Shown: positions 42,637 through 53,096, counted from the first letter of the stretch. The stretch is DNA of 62,637 nt from Acidimicrobiaceae bacterium (GCA_002709645.1 PAQG01000011.1:1-62637); one strand, 5' to 3'. Translations and numbers: made by a program. The notes: a model not told the origin generated them from the letters alone.

Positions 42637-43844
42637 TAGATAAAGTTCAATTTCTACATCTAATAGCAGGTATCGGATGGGACCCCGAAATACGGGGAGC
42701 ATTAACCGTTTTGGTAGGTTCCCTCGTACTTTTTGGTTCAGTTTGGCTCATCTTAAATACAAACTTAGGGAATAGGTTAGGAACATTAATAGCGTTAACA
42801 GGATTCTTTGGATGGATGCTAGTAATGGGAATTGTCTGGTGGATATATGGGATTGGCCTTACAGGTGATAGCCCAACGTGGGAACCTAAAGAAATTATCT
42901 ACGGTGACCTAGGTGAATCTGAAAGTGATGTACAAAAACTAGGTTCATCACAAATAATAGTTACTGAAGCTAGCGAAATAGTTAATACCTATTGCCCAGG
43001 GCTGATTGAAGCAACTGTTGACGTTCAACGAGAACGATTCGTTCAGAATAACGTTGACCTTCAACTTGACTATGAGGCTCCGTTACCTTACTGCACTGAA
43101 TCAATTGGCGAGAAACTTGCAGTAGACCAAGGAACTCTGGCCGATAGGACAAGGCAAGTTAATAATCAACTCATCGCGGATGCAGAACAAAACGGTATAG
43201 AAGATTCAAGAATTCTTTCCGAAGAAGAACTGGAAAACAGAATAGAAACAGTAATTGATGATCAACAAAGGAAACTAAGCCAGTTAACGCTAAGCGGTTT
43301 AGCGACACTAAGTGCGGATATTATGGACGATGCGCGTTCAGATGGTTTACTAGAATTTAACGAATGGAACTTACTCTCAACAAGTAGCGCTGGAGAAGCT
43401 ATAGCATCAGCGGATGCTTTCCTAGTTAGCGATGGAGCAAGTCCTTTTGTTAACGGTTCCAGTGATGATTTCTTCGTGTTAAATACTTTCCAAAAAGGTG
43501 GGAAACCTAAACGAAGCAGCGATGGTGCTGTTGATAGGGTTTTGAATGAGATCCGTAACACAGTGGTCTTCTGGCACCCTACAAATAGAGTTGTTGTAAC
43601 CGTAATTCCAACATTGGATAAAGAGCCAATTGCTGGTCAAGCCCCTCCCTTCCCCGAAATTGATCCAAATGCACAAGAAGTTTCAGTAGTAATGGAGAGA
43701 AACCTTGGAAGTTTACGGCTCCCAGCAGCGGTAACGACAATCGGTTCAGCTCTTGCTTTCTTTGGGCTGTGCTACATGCTGAAGAACCGTGAACTTGAAC
43801 TTCGGAGACGGACAGAAGACTGGGAATCAACAACGGCCACCTAG
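42633..43844 (+). CDS. Two-span membrane protein with large soluble domain, unknown
   Basis: A 403-residue protein. Hydrophobic segments lie at about 24-75 (two spans) and near the C-terminus (about 362-382). The 280-residue domain in between is acidic and helical, with no Cys pairs forming a heme motif and no motif I recognise. The gene is translationally coupled to the diheme cytochrome c and is followed by nuoA. Probably an accessory subunit of the b6f-like complex or a link to complex I. Confidence 0.75.
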   Translation: MIDKVQFLHLIAGIGWDPEIRGALTVLVGSLVLFGSVWLILNTNLGNRLGTLIALTGFFGWMLVMGIVWWIYGIGLTGDSPTWEPKEIIYGDLGESESDVQKLGSSQIIVTEASEIVNTYCPGLIEATVDVQRERFVQNNVDLQLDYEAPLPYCTESIGEKLAVDQGTLADRTRQVNNQLIADAEQNGIEDSRILSEEELENRIETVIDDQQRKLSQLTLSGLATLSADIMDDARSDGLLEFNEWNLLSTSSAGEAIASADAFLVSDGASPFVNGSSDDFFVLNTFQKGGKPKRSSDGAVDRVLNEIRNTVVFWHPTNRVVVTVIPTLDKEPIAGQAPPFPEIDPNAQEVSVVMERNLGSLRLPAAVTTIGSALAFFGLCYMLKNRELELRRRTEDWESTTAT

Positions 43845-43866
43845 GCCATGAGAGGAGGGGAACATT

Positions 43867-44334
43867 GTGCTAGGCCAATACTTACCGATTCTCGCTATGT
43901 TGATTCTTGGTATTATCTTTGCCGGAGTCAGCTTAGTTGCATCTCGTTTGTTAGCTCCTAGACAACCGACAAAGGCAAAAGAAGATCCTTACGAATGCGG
44001 GATAACTTCGTCACAGGACCCTCCTGAACGTTTCCCAGTTCGCTTTTTCCTTGTAGGCATGATCTTTATTGTTTTTGACGTTGAAATTATTTTTATGTAC
44101 CCCTGGGCTACAACCTTTCGAGAGATTGGTTTATTTGGGCTTGTTGCCATGCTTATTTTCTCTTTTGCTGTGTTTGAATCATTTCTCTACATCATTGGTA
44201 ATGGGGCGCTTGAGTGGGGTCCAGTAAAAACATTGAAGAAGAATCGAATAGTTGATCCAACCAGAACAACTAATTCAACTATTCGGCGCGTCGGGTTAGA
44301 AGGAAGAACCCTTGAAGAAGAGGAAGCTGCCTGA
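43867..44334 (+). CDS. nuoA: NADH-quinone oxidoreductase subunit A (set 1)
   Basis: A 155-residue, three-helix NuoA. Conserved loop [20 protein letters not shown] (the Y-E-C-G-x-x-P pattern) and [12 protein letters not shown] in helix 2. A basic tail of about 40 residues is extra. GTG start. First gene of the 14-subunit set; the stop overlaps nuoB. Confidence 0.94.
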   Translation: MLGQYLPILAMLILGIIFAGVSLVASRLLAPRQPTKAKEDPYECGITSSQDPPERFPVRFFLVGMIFIVFDVEIIFMYPWATTFREIGLFGLVAMLIFSFAVFESFLYIIGNGALEWGPVKTLKKNRIVDPTRTTNSTIRRVGLEGRTLEEEEAA

Positions 44335-44939
44335 TGCCAAAACTCCCAATACTTGGTGATACAAGCAGCATAAGTGAAAACGGATTAGCAGGATTTGACC
44401 ACAATTTTTTAACTGGAAAAATTGAAGATTTAGTAAAGTGGTCAAGAACAAGAAGTATGTGGCCAGCAACTTTTGGTTTGGCTTGCTGTGCTCTTGAAAT
44501 GATGGCTACTGGTGCCGCTCATTACGATCTATCTCGATGGGGTATGGAAGTATTTCGGGCTTCACCACGGCAGGCAGACCTTATGATCGTTGCTGGCCGT
44601 GTATCTCAAAAAATGGCACCAGTACTTCGACAAGTGTATGACCAGATGATGGAACCTAAATGGGTTATCTCCATGGGTGTCTGTGCCAGTTCTGGTGGCA
44701 TGTTTAATAACTATGCCCTAGTTCAAGGAGTAGATCAGATAGTCCCTGTAGATGTGTATGCGCCAGGGTGTCCTCCGGGTCCAGAAACTCTAATGCATGC
44801 AATCCTGCAGCTCCATGAAAAAGTTGAAAATGGGGAAATAACTCGCCGTAGACAAGAAATGGGTGCTGGTGCTGGAATCATGGTTGAGCAACGCGACGGT
44901 CAGACAGCATCAAAAGTAATTATCGGCAAGCGAGAGTAA
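44334..44939 (+). CDS. nuoB: NADH-quinone oxidoreductase subunit B (set 1)
   Basis: A 201-residue NuoB holding cluster N2: [14 protein letters not shown] (adjacent Cys), [10 protein letters not shown] and [24 protein letters not shown] is conserved. It passes electrons to quinone at the membrane interface. 27% longer than the second copy because of N- and C-terminal extensions. Confidence 0.96.
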   Translation: MPKLPILGDTSSISENGLAGFDHNFLTGKIEDLVKWSRTRSMWPATFGLACCALEMMATGAAHYDLSRWGMEVFRASPRQADLMIVAGRVSQKMAPVLRQVYDQMMEPKWVISMGVCASSGGMFNNYALVQGVDQIVPVDVYAPGCPPGPETLMHAILQLHEKVENGEITRRRQEMGAGAGIMVEQRDGQTASKVIIGKRE

Positions 44940-44944
44940 CTGTT

Positions 44945-45460
44945 ATGTCTGATGAGGAAACTACAGAAGGTGTAGAAGAAATAGATGACCCTAACGACGA
45001 GGAAATTCCTTCCACTGTTTCTCATGGTCAAAATGTTCTTCATCCAACCCGTGAAAATCTTCTTGAAGTTATTGAAAATCTTCGTAACGAAGGATTCGCC
45101 GTATGTATCGATGTAACAGCAGTTGATTATCTTGAAAATCCCAAACGCGATCTTCCTATAACTGTTAAACCAGAACGGTTTGAAGTTGTTATTAACCTTC
45201 TTTCCCATACAAAACGGGAGCGAATCCGCCTTCGAGTGCAAGTCCCTGAAGATGAGCCGACATTACCGACACTCTTTGATATGTATCCCGGTTCGGAAGC
45301 TCTAGAGCGAGAAGTCCATGACTTGTTTGGGATTCATTTTGAAGGTCACCCAGATATGACAAGAATTTTAATGCCCGAAGACTGGGAAGGTTACCCACTA
45401 CGAAAAGACTATGCCGTTGGGGAAATCCCTGTGCAATTTAAAGAGGCTCCAGGTTCCTGA
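44945..45460 (+). CDS. nuoC: NADH-quinone oxidoreductase subunit C (set 1)
   Basis: A 171-residue NuoC with the signature LEREVHDLFGIHFEGHPDM and GYPLRKDYAVGE. Acidic N-terminus. It packs on the peripheral arm beside NuoD. The stop overlaps the nuoD start by 1 bp (TGATG). Confidence 0.95.
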   Translation: MSDEETTEGVEEIDDPNDEEIPSTVSHGQNVLHPTRENLLEVIENLRNEGFAVCIDVTAVDYLENPKRDLPITVKPERFEVVINLLSHTKRERIRLRVQVPEDEPTLPTLFDMYPGSEALEREVHDLFGIHFEGHPDMTRILMPEDWEGYPLRKDYAVGEIPVQFKEAPGS

Positions 45461-46758
45461 TGAGTCAAGAAACAGAAAGAAGCAGACCAGAAGACGAAGA
45501 AGTAGAAACTGCAGAAAGAGTTTACCGACGCGGTGAAGACTCCGCGATTCTTCGTCTCTCAGAAAGTCAGGTTCAATCGTATAACCCGGAAGACGACCGC
45601 CGGATGGTCATCAATATGGGTCCACAGCACCCATCTACCCACGGTGTTCTGAGGCTCTCCCTTGAAATGGAAGGAGAAACGGTTTTAAGAAGTAAACCAA
45701 TTATTGGCTACCTCCATACAGGTATGGAAAAAACAGGTGAGCAATTGAGCTTTCTACAAGGGCCAACAAATGTTACGCGGATGGATTATTCATCACCTCT
45801 ATTCAGTGAATTAGCATTCTCGCTCGCTACTGAAAAACTTTTAGATATTGAAATTCCTGAACGAGCAACCTGGATCAGGATGCTTATGTGTGAACTCAAT
45901 CGGATGAGCTCTCATCTACTCTTCCAAGCAACAAATGGCATGGACATCGGGGCTGTTGGAGCAATGATCTATGGGTGGAGAGAAAGAGAAGAAGTTCTAA
46001 GACTATTTGAAAAAATTACCGGATTAAGAATGAACCATAATTACATCCGACCAGGTGGTGTCGCAGCAGATTTACCAGATGGCTGGAGAGATGACACCCT
46101 CCAAATCCTTGACAATTTACCAGACCGGTTAGACGACTTTGACAGTTTATTTACTGGACAACCAATCTGGCATGAACGCCTTCAAGGTGTGGGTGTCATT
46201 AATGCAACAGAATGTCTGGCACTAGGAATAACGGGCCCACTTCTCCGCTCTACCGGATATGCATGGGATCTTCGGAAAGATATCCCTTATCTACGTTATG
46301 AAGAAGTAGATTTTGATGTACTTGTTGGTTCTTATGGTGATTGTTTTGACCGGTTCGCTATTCGTTTAAACGAAATACGGGAATCTATGCGTATAGTCCG
46401 ACAAATTCTTGAAAAAATGCCAGAAGGAGATTACAGAATCCAAGATAAGAAAGTAACCCCGCCCCCACGTTCTCGTATCGATGAATCCATGGAAGCACTT
46501 ATCCACCATTTCAAAATCTTTACAGAAGGATTCAAGGTTCCCGCAGGAGAAGTCTATGTCGCAGTTGAGTCCCCACGAGGGGAGTTGGGCTGCTACATGG
46601 TTTCCGATGGCGGTCCTAAACCATACAGAATGCATATTCGTGGCCCATCATTCACTAACCTTCAAGTGCTTCCTCATATGCTTCAAGATTGCCTCGTCGC
46701 TGACGCTGTAGCAGTTATTTCTACTGTTGACCCAATAATGGGAGAAGTAGATAGATGA
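45460..46758 (+). CDS. nuoD: NADH-quinone oxidoreductase subunit D (set 1)
   Basis: A 432-residue NuoD forming the quinone site with NuoB. MGPQHPSTHGVLRL, GYLHTGMEKT, R-M-D-Y-S-S-P, L-N-R-M-S-S-H-L-L and the C-terminal D-P-I-M-G-E-V-D-R. A charged N-terminal extension of about 45 residues is present. Overlaps nuoE by 4 bp. Confidence 0.96.
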   Translation: MSQETERSRPEDEEVETAERVYRRGEDSAILRLSESQVQSYNPEDDRRMVINMGPQHPSTHGVLRLSLEMEGETVLRSKPIIGYLHTGMEKTGEQLSFLQGPTNVTRMDYSSPLFSELAFSLATEKLLDIEIPERATWIRMLMCELNRMSSHLLFQATNGMDIGAVGAMIYGWREREEVLRLFEKITGLRMNHNYIRPGGVAADLPDGWRDDTLQILDNLPDRLDDFDSLFTGQPIWHERLQGVGVINATECLALGITGPLLRSTGYAWDLRKDIPYLRYEEVDFDVLVGSYGDCFDRFAIRLNEIRESMRIVRQILEKMPEGDYRIQDKKVTPPPRSRIDESMEALIHHFKIFTEGFKVPAGEVYVAVESPRGELGCYMVSDGGPKPYRMHIRGPSFTNLQVLPHMLQDCLVADAVAVISTVDPIMGEVDR

Positions 46759-47366
46759 GCAGATTAAATGAAGAAAGCATCCGGATAGCAAACGAAATTA
46801 TTAGCCGATATCCAATCAAAAAATCCGCATTAATACCTTTACTGCATTTAGCACAAGAACAAGAGGGGTGGGTATCAGGTGAAGCAATGAACCATATTGC
46901 AGAAATTCTTCAGATTACCCCTGCGGAAGTTCTAGGCACATGCAGTTTCTATGAAATGTTTAAACGAAGTCCAGTGGGCGAATACCAACTCAATATCTGT
47001 CATGGAATCTCATGTCACCTTCTTGGAGCGGAGAATTTACTGCATCATGCCGAAGAAACTCTAGGAATTAAGGAAGGTGAGGTAACAGAAGATGGGAAAT
47101 TCTCTCTGGAAGGGGTTGAGTGCATAGCGGCATGTACCGAAGCTCCATGTCTTCAAGTTAACTATCGGTATCAAAACAAAGTTACGAAATCCCATTTCAA
47201 TCAGTTAGTGCAGGAAATTAACGATGGAAACCGTTCGGAAATACCAAAGCATGGTTCACTAGCAAAAGTAAGGCAGAGTATTCCCGCTGAGCGGCTTGCT
47301 GGCATAGAACCAGTTGATGGTGCTCAACCACCTGAATGGTTAAACCGAAATGGGAGAGACTCATGA
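46755..47366 (+). CDS. nuoE: NADH-quinone oxidoreductase subunit E
   Basis: A 203-residue thioredoxin-like subunit with the N1a 2Fe-2S ligands in CHGISC and CIAACTEAPC. LLHLAQEQEGWVS and LGTCSFYEMF are family marks. Its presence with NuoF/NuoG shows that set 1 uses NADH. The stop overlaps nuoF by 4 bp. Confidence 0.95.
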   Translation: MSRLNEESIRIANEIISRYPIKKSALIPLLHLAQEQEGWVSGEAMNHIAEILQITPAEVLGTCSFYEMFKRSPVGEYQLNICHGISCHLLGAENLLHHAEETLGIKEGEVTEDGKFSLEGVECIAACTEAPCLQVNYRYQNKVTKSHFNQLVQEINDGNRSEIPKHGSLAKVRQSIPAERLAGIEPVDGAQPPEWLNRNGRDS

Positions 47367-48685
47367 CATTCCCACTTATTACTACCAGCCGATGGGAGAT
47401 AGAAGATGCTCATACTATTGACCGGTACGTCGAAACAGAAGGATACAAAGCACTTACTAAAGCTTTGACGTTGACCCCAGAAGAAGTTCATGACGAAGTG
47501 AAAAAAGCTTCACTCCTTGGGAGGGGAGGGGCAGGTTTCCCCGCTGGAGTTAAGTGGGGGTTCTTGCCAGAAAACGTGTGGCCACGTTACCTCGTAGTTA
47601 ACGGAGACGAATCAGAACCTGGAACATATAAAGACAGGATTCTTCTTGAACGAGACCCTCATCAACTTATAGAAGGTTGCCTTATCACTTGTTATGCTTT
47701 AGGGCTATCCCAATGTTTTCTCTATGTCCGAGGTGAGATGGCACATGGGCAGGAGAGAGTAGCGAGCGCACTTAACGAAGCTTACGAGGCAGGCTATGTA
47801 GGGAAAAATATCCTAGGAACAGAATTCTCTGTAGATATTGTTCTGCACTGGGGTGCAGGCGCTTACATCGTAGGAGAAGAAACAGCCTTAATAGAAAGCC
47901 TTGAAGGTAATCGGGGCATGCCTAGGCTCAAACCACCATTTTTTCCTGCTTCAATAGGGTTGTATGGGAAACCGACAATTGTTAACAATGTAGAGACTCT
48001 TTCTAACGTTCCTTGGATTGTTTTACATGGTGGAGAAGAATTTTCAAAAATTGGTTCAGAACAATCCACTGGAACTCGAATATTTGCAGTCTCAGGACAT
48101 GTCAATAATCCAGGAGTTTTCGAAGTTGAATTTGGAACAACTACATTTCGTGACTTGATCATGGGAGAGAACTATGGTCAAGGAATTCTAAATGGAAACA
48201 AGATAAAGGCATTTATTCCCGGCGGGGCTTCAGCTCCATGGTTTTTCGAAGAACATTTAGATGTGCCATTAGAGAAATCAACTGTTGACCAAGCTGGTTC
48301 TATGCTTGGGTCAGGAGCAATAGTTGTTATGGACGAGACAACGGACATTGTTCGGGCATGTCACAATGTCGTCAGATTTTTCTCAAGAGAGTCATGTGGG
48401 AAATGCGCTCCCTGCAGAGAAGGGACTAGCTGGTTAGAAAAAATCTTGCAGAGAATTATTGATGGTAATGGGAGAGACGATGATTTAGATCTCCTTCTTG
48501 ATGTCTGTGACAACATCAGCCCTGGAATTACTTGGCCACCTAAGCAAACAACGATTTGTCCGTTAGGACCCTCAGCAGTTTCGCCTATCTCTTCGGCAAT
48601 CAAAAAATATAAGCATGAATTTGAAGCATACATATCCCAATCTTCCCAAGGAACTCCAGTAGGCATACAAGGTGGAATATTATGA
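47363..48685 (+). CDS. nuoF: NADH-quinone oxidoreductase subunit F
   Basis: NADH- and FMN-binding subunit, 440 residues. GRGGAGFPAGVKWGFLP, the NADH/FMN site N-G-D-E-S-E-P-G-T-Y-K-D-R, GAGAYIVGEETALIESLEG and the N3 cluster ligands SCGKCAPCREG. ATG 47363 overlaps the nuoE stop (ATGA) with GGGAGAG upstream; a frame extension to 47336 is less likely. Confidence 0.96.
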   Translation: MTFPLITTSRWEIEDAHTIDRYVETEGYKALTKALTLTPEEVHDEVKKASLLGRGGAGFPAGVKWGFLPENVWPRYLVVNGDESEPGTYKDRILLERDPHQLIEGCLITCYALGLSQCFLYVRGEMAHGQERVASALNEAYEAGYVGKNILGTEFSVDIVLHWGAGAYIVGEETALIESLEGNRGMPRLKPPFFPASIGLYGKPTIVNNVETLSNVPWIVLHGGEEFSKIGSEQSTGTRIFAVSGHVNNPGVFEVEFGTTTFRDLIMGENYGQGILNGNKIKAFIPGGASAPWFFEEHLDVPLEKSTVDQAGSMLGSGAIVVMDETTDIVRACHNVVRFFSRESCGKCAPCREGTSWLEKILQRIIDGNGRDDDLDLLLDVCDNISPGITWPPKQTTICPLGPSAVSPISSAIKKYKHEFEAYISQSSQGTPVGIQGGIL

Positions 48686-51189
48686 GCGAAATCTTGGGAA
48701 GCGAAGATCTCATTAATTTCACCTTAAATGGCGAAGAAGTTAGCGCTACAAACGGTGAAAACTTAATTGAAGCATGCGAGAAAGCAGGAGTTGAAATACC
48801 GAGATTCTGTTACCACAAGCGAATGAATTCTGTAGGAATGTGCCGAATGTGCATTGTGGAGATTGATACGGGAAGAGGGCCTGCTCTTCAGCCGAGCTGT
48901 ATGCTTTCCGTCAGTGAAGGGATGTCCGTTAATACGGAATCTGAAACCACCAAAAAAGCTCAGGATGGAGTTTTGGAATTTCTTCTCCTAAACCACCCTT
49001 TGGACTGCCCAGTTTGCGATAAAGGCGGAGAATGCCCTCTCCAAGACCAGACTATTGCATTTGGACCGGGTGAAACCCGATTCATTGAGGAAAAACGACA
49101 CTTTGAAAAACCCATCCCAATTAATGAAAATGTTTTCTTAGATAGAGAACGCTGCATCCTCTGCGACCGTTGCACACGCTTCGCAGATGAAGTCGTAGGT
49201 GACCCACTGATTCACTTCATAGATCGAGGAAACGCGACACAAGTGAACACATTCCCTGAAGATCCGTTCGCATCATATTTCAGTGGCAATGTGGTACAAA
49301 TCTGTCCGGTGGGAGCACTAACCGCTAAACCCTACCGCTTTAAAGCTCGACCATGGGACCTAGAAGAAATCGAATCTACTTTCCCAAACCCCCTTGGAGA
49401 TAGAATCACTATTCAATCATCTAGAGACCAAGTTCTCCGATTCCAAGGGCTCGATAACGATTCAGTTAACTGGGGTTGGTTAACAGATAAAGACAGGTTT
49501 TCCTTTCAAGCTTTTCAGAGCGAATACAGAGTCCAAGAACCCTTAGTAAGAGGTGGAGGATTAAATAAGCCTGATAAGAACGGTCGCAGGCTTGTTGCGT
49601 CTTCATGGTCGAATGTCTTGAACATGACTACTGAAGCTATTAACCGAACCGAACCGAACCGAATAGCAATCATTGGGGGATCACGTTTAACAAATGAATC
49701 GCAGTATGCCTGGACGAAATTAGCTAAAGGCATTATCGGCACTGACAATGTTGATGGAAGTCTCGGGGATGAGCTCCCAACACGTGCTTTACTAGGTCTG
49801 CCTACAACAACCATTGATGATGTTTGTACTCCTGGAAATACCGTAATTCTAATTACTCCTGATTTAAAAGAGGAATACGGAACGCTTTACATAAGATTAC
49901 GTCACGCTGCTATAGAGAACTCTGTAAAACTAATTGAACTCTCTCCTATAGAAACTGGCCTCAGTAGAACCGCTGCAATTTCACTTCGTCCTCGGCCTGG
50001 GGAAATAGCTAAAGTAGTCGAATCCATTCTAACCGGCGAAGGTCCAGTAGAAATAGGAGGAATCCCAAAAGAGCAAATACTTCAAGCGCATGAACTAATC
50101 AAAGGTAATGAACTCAAAATTGTTTACGGAAAACAATCAATAGCGGAATCTGACCAACCACTCATTGAAGCTTTAGCGCTATTGAAAAAAACCTCCAATT
50201 CAAAGTTTTTGCCTTTAGTGCGCAGAGGAAATGCGATGGGTGCTGTTCACATGGGAATGGCCCCCGGTCTGCTTCCCGGACAAATACCACTTTCAGAGGG
50301 CTTGAAAACATTTCTAAATCTATGGCCAAACCTGCCAAACGAAAAAGGAATGGGAACTGAGGAAATTCTTCAAAGTGCTGCCAATGGAATGATTGATGTG
50401 CTATTTCTCCTAGGCGCAGACCCTTTGTCAGATTTCTATGATCCAGAACTTGTTGAAAAAGCATTGAACACGGTTAATACAGTCATATCTGTTGACCTTT
50501 TTGTAAACGCCTCTGCATATCATGCTGACATTTTTTTCCCAGCCTCAGCTTTTATTGAAGTTAATGGCAGTCACACCAACATAGAGGGAAGAGTCACCCC
50601 AATTCGTCAAAAAGTTACCTCACCCGGAACAGCGCGCCCGGATTGGATGATTGCCGCTGAAATCGCAAACAGACTTGGTTACGACTTAAACATAGAAAGG
50701 CCAGAAGATGCCTGGGATGAATTAGGCCAAACGTCCACGACCCAAACTAAAGTCGATATGGATTTGATCTGTGATTCACCAGATGGCCAAATTCTCGAAT
50801 CAACAGGTGCAATCACGTTAGAAGAAATCAAAGAGGTCTCAGACACCCGCCCATTTGATTCATATTCGCTCAGATTAGTTCTCGCAAAACGAATGTATGA
50901 CTTGGGGACAATTACGCAAATGTCCCCAGCTCTGAAAGAATTTGCCAGAACGAGCCAACTCTTCATCAACCCTACAGATTTCAAATCAATGGGATTAAAG
51001 AGTGGTGAACCTGTTCTGGTTACAGCAGGTGAAAAAAATCTCACTGTTCTTGTGGTCCCCAATAACAAGGTTCCTAGATCAATAGCATTTGGGTATTTAA
51101 ACCAAATGGGAGAAGACCTCCGAACTCTGCTTGTCAAAGGCGCTGACAGTATAGATATTCGAATCGACCCAACAGTAAAGGTGGGTTGA
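48682..51189 (+). CDS. nuoG: NADH-quinone oxidoreductase subunit G
   Basis: An 835-residue NuoG. N1b ligands in CYHKRMNSVGMCRMC plus P-S-C-M; N5 His-Cys3 in HPLDCPVCDKGGEC; N4 in CILCDRC with the late Cys of Q-I-C-P-V-G-A-L. The extra N7 cluster Cys found after E-S-T in many bacteria are absent (E-S-T-F-P-N-P-L). The C-terminal molybdopterin-type domain has lost its cofactor role, as usual. Overlaps nuoF by 4 bp. Confidence 0.95.
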   Translation: MSEILGSEDLINFTLNGEEVSATNGENLIEACEKAGVEIPRFCYHKRMNSVGMCRMCIVEIDTGRGPALQPSCMLSVSEGMSVNTESETTKKAQDGVLEFLLLNHPLDCPVCDKGGECPLQDQTIAFGPGETRFIEEKRHFEKPIPINENVFLDRERCILCDRCTRFADEVVGDPLIHFIDRGNATQVNTFPEDPFASYFSGNVVQICPVGALTAKPYRFKARPWDLEEIESTFPNPLGDRITIQSSRDQVLRFQGLDNDSVNWGWLTDKDRFSFQAFQSEYRVQEPLVRGGGLNKPDKNGRRLVASSWSNVLNMTTEAINRTEPNRIAIIGGSRLTNESQYAWTKLAKGIIGTDNVDGSLGDELPTRALLGLPTTTIDDVCTPGNTVILITPDLKEEYGTLYIRLRHAAIENSVKLIELSPIETGLSRTAAISLRPRPGEIAKVVESILTGEGPVEIGGIPKEQILQAHELIKGNELKIVYGKQSIAESDQPLIEALALLKKTSNSKFLPLVRRGNAMGAVHMGMAPGLLPGQIPLSEGLKTFLNLWPNLPNEKGMGTEEILQSAANGMIDVLFLLGADPLSDFYDPELVEKALNTVNTVISVDLFVNASAYHADIFFPASAFIEVNGSHTNIEGRVTPIRQKVTSPGTARPDWMIAAEIANRLGYDLNIERPEDAWDELGQTSTTQTKVDMDLICDSPDGQILESTGAITLEEIKEVSDTRPFDSYSLRLVLAKRMYDLGTITQMSPALKEFARTSQLFINPTDFKSMGLKSGEPVLVTAGEKNLTVLVVPNNKVPRSIAFGYLNQMGEDLRTLLVKGADSIDIRIDPTVKVG

Positions 51190-51190
51190 G

Positions 51191-52414
51191 ATGTTTGCTG
51201 GACTTGACCCACTTTTCATAGGAGATGCAGGAACAATTGAGATTTTACTTATCGTAATTATGAAAGTCGTAGTCGCTTTCGCCTTATTGCTCGTATCGGT
51301 GATGCTTTATATCTGGTGGATGAGAAAATTCATTGGTGCTATGCAAAATCGTGTCGGTCCAAGCAGAGCTGGCCCATTTGGGATACTCCAAACACTCGCA
51401 GACGGAATAAAGCTTTTTTTCAAAGAAGATCTGATTCCGAATCAGTCTGACAAATTGGTTTTTAAGATAGCACCGTTTTTCTCTATCGTTCCCGCCCTAC
51501 TTGTGTTTACAGTAGTGCCAGTTGCGGGAGACTTTAGTAGTAGTGGAGATGGAACAGTCACTTGGTTTGGAAATAAAACTTTCGTTCAATTAGCTGACCC
51601 ACATGTAGGGATTCTTTTTGTCCTCGCCATGTCATCAATCGCAGTCTATGGAATTATGTTGGCCGGATGGTCATCAGGTTCAAAGTACCCCTTATTAGGT
51701 TCTGTAAGGGCATCGGCACAAATGGTCTCATACGAAGCAGCTTTAGGACTCGCATTAGTAGCAGTCCTTATGAAAACGGGGACCTTATCAACACACGATA
51801 TTGCTCTTAGCCAAAATGGTGGAATAACCGACTGGGGATTAGTAATCACTGGATTCATCCCTTTCATTATTTTCTTTATTGCAACCACTGCTGAATTGAA
51901 TTCACCACCATTTGACCTTGTTGAAGCGGAACAAGAGCTTGTAGGCGGGTTTCATACCGAATACAGCTCAATACGATTCGCCCTTTTCTTTATGGCCGAG
52001 TTTATGAATGTGATAACTATGTCAGCAGTAATGGTTACCTTATTCTTTGGCGGACCAGGCGGGTACTATCCTTCACTTGGCCCAGCTTGGCTCTGGGGGC
52101 TTTTCTGGTTCGTTGGGAAAGTCTTTATCTTTGCTTCAATTTTTGTATGGATGCGCGGAACTCTCCCTCGACCAAGATACGACCAACTCATGGACTTCGG
52201 ATGGAAAATTCTTATTCCATTAGCTTTAGGTTGGGTTCTACTTTTAGCGACACTTGACGTTTTTAAAGATCGCGGTAATGACGGAGGATTATCCCAATTC
52301 TTAGTTCTAATTATTAGCGTAACTACGCTAACGCTTTTAGCTGGCTTGCTTATGAAGTCGATACAACTAGGTAAACAGCGAAGAGAGCTAGACGGAGAAG
52401 AGGTATTTGGATGA
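51191..52414 (+). CDS. nuoH: NADH-quinone oxidoreductase subunit H (set 1)
   Basis: A 407-residue membrane subunit at the quinone cavity. MQNRVGPSRAGPFGILQTLADGIKLFFKED, ELNSPPFDLVEAEQELVGGFHTEYSS and the late W-M-R-G-T-L-P-R-P-R-Y-D-Q-L motifs are split here to key residues; eight helices. It starts 1 bp after nuoG. Confidence 0.96.
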   Translation: MFAGLDPLFIGDAGTIEILLIVIMKVVVAFALLLVSVMLYIWWMRKFIGAMQNRVGPSRAGPFGILQTLADGIKLFFKEDLIPNQSDKLVFKIAPFFSIVPALLVFTVVPVAGDFSSSGDGTVTWFGNKTFVQLADPHVGILFVLAMSSIAVYGIMLAGWSSGSKYPLLGSVRASAQMVSYEAALGLALVAVLMKTGTLSTHDIALSQNGGITDWGLVITGFIPFIIFFIATTAELNSPPFDLVEAEQELVGGFHTEYSSIRFALFFMAEFMNVITMSAVMVTLFFGGPGGYYPSLGPAWLWGLFWFVGKVFIFASIFVWMRGTLPRPRYDQLMDFGWKILIPLALGWVLLLATLDVFKDRGNDGGLSQFLVLIISVTTLTLLAGLLMKSIQLGKQRRELDGEEVFG

Positions 52415-52463
52415 ATAATCATGCTTCCTTTGAACTAGCACAATTTCACCGAGGTCAATTCTA

Positions 52464-53096
52464 ATGAGTATGCTCAACTTCTTTAAAGGTTTCGCTGTAA
52501 CGTTCGGGAAATTAAATCATGCGACAAAATCTGGGAAAGTTGTTACTACAAGCTACCCCAAGGAGAAAAGAGACAAACCCTCAAGGCTTCATGGAAGACA
52601 TGTCTTAAACCGTTATGAAGATGGAATGGAAAAATGCATAGGCTGTGAACTTTGCGCAAGCGTATGCCCAGCAAATTGTATTTACGTCCGAGGAGCAGAT
52701 AACGACCCTACAAAGCCCACATCACCTGGAGAACGTTTTGGTTTCATCTACGAAATCAATTACCTCCGCTGCATTCACTGCGACCTCTGCGTTGAAGCAT
52801 GCCCAACGCAAGCAATTACAGAAACCAAACTCTTCGAATTCTCGTTCACTGATCGAAAACAAGCTATTTACACTAAAGAAGAATTAGTTGTTGACGATGC
52901 TGGAAAACCCCAACACCTTCCATGGGAAGATTGGCGACCGGGCGAAGATGAGCACACATCTGCTTGGATGAGAGCGACATCACCATCTGGTTCAGCGAAC
53001 TATGAAGGGAAAGTCCAATGGGCCGCGGAACTTGGATATGGAACCCGCGCTCCTGAAAAAGGACAAAGCAAACAAACAAAAGAAGGAAATCAGTGA
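52464..53096 (+). CDS. nuoI: NADH-quinone oxidoreductase subunit I
   Basis: A 210-residue subunit holding clusters N6a and N6b: CIGCELCASVCPANC and CIHCDLCVEACPTQA. An amphipathic N-terminus and a charged, Lys/Gln-rich tail flank the domain. Overlaps nuoJ by 4 bp. The 49 bp between nuoH and nuoI contain no other gene. Confidence 0.96.
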   Translation: MSMLNFFKGFAVTFGKLNHATKSGKVVTTSYPKEKRDKPSRLHGRHVLNRYEDGMEKCIGCELCASVCPANCIYVRGADNDPTKPTSPGERFGFIYEINYLRCIHCDLCVEACPTQAITETKLFEFSFTDRKQAIYTKEELVVDDAGKPQHLPWEDWRPGEDEHTSAWMRATSPSGSANYEGKVQWAAELGYGTRAPEKGQSKQTKEGNQ

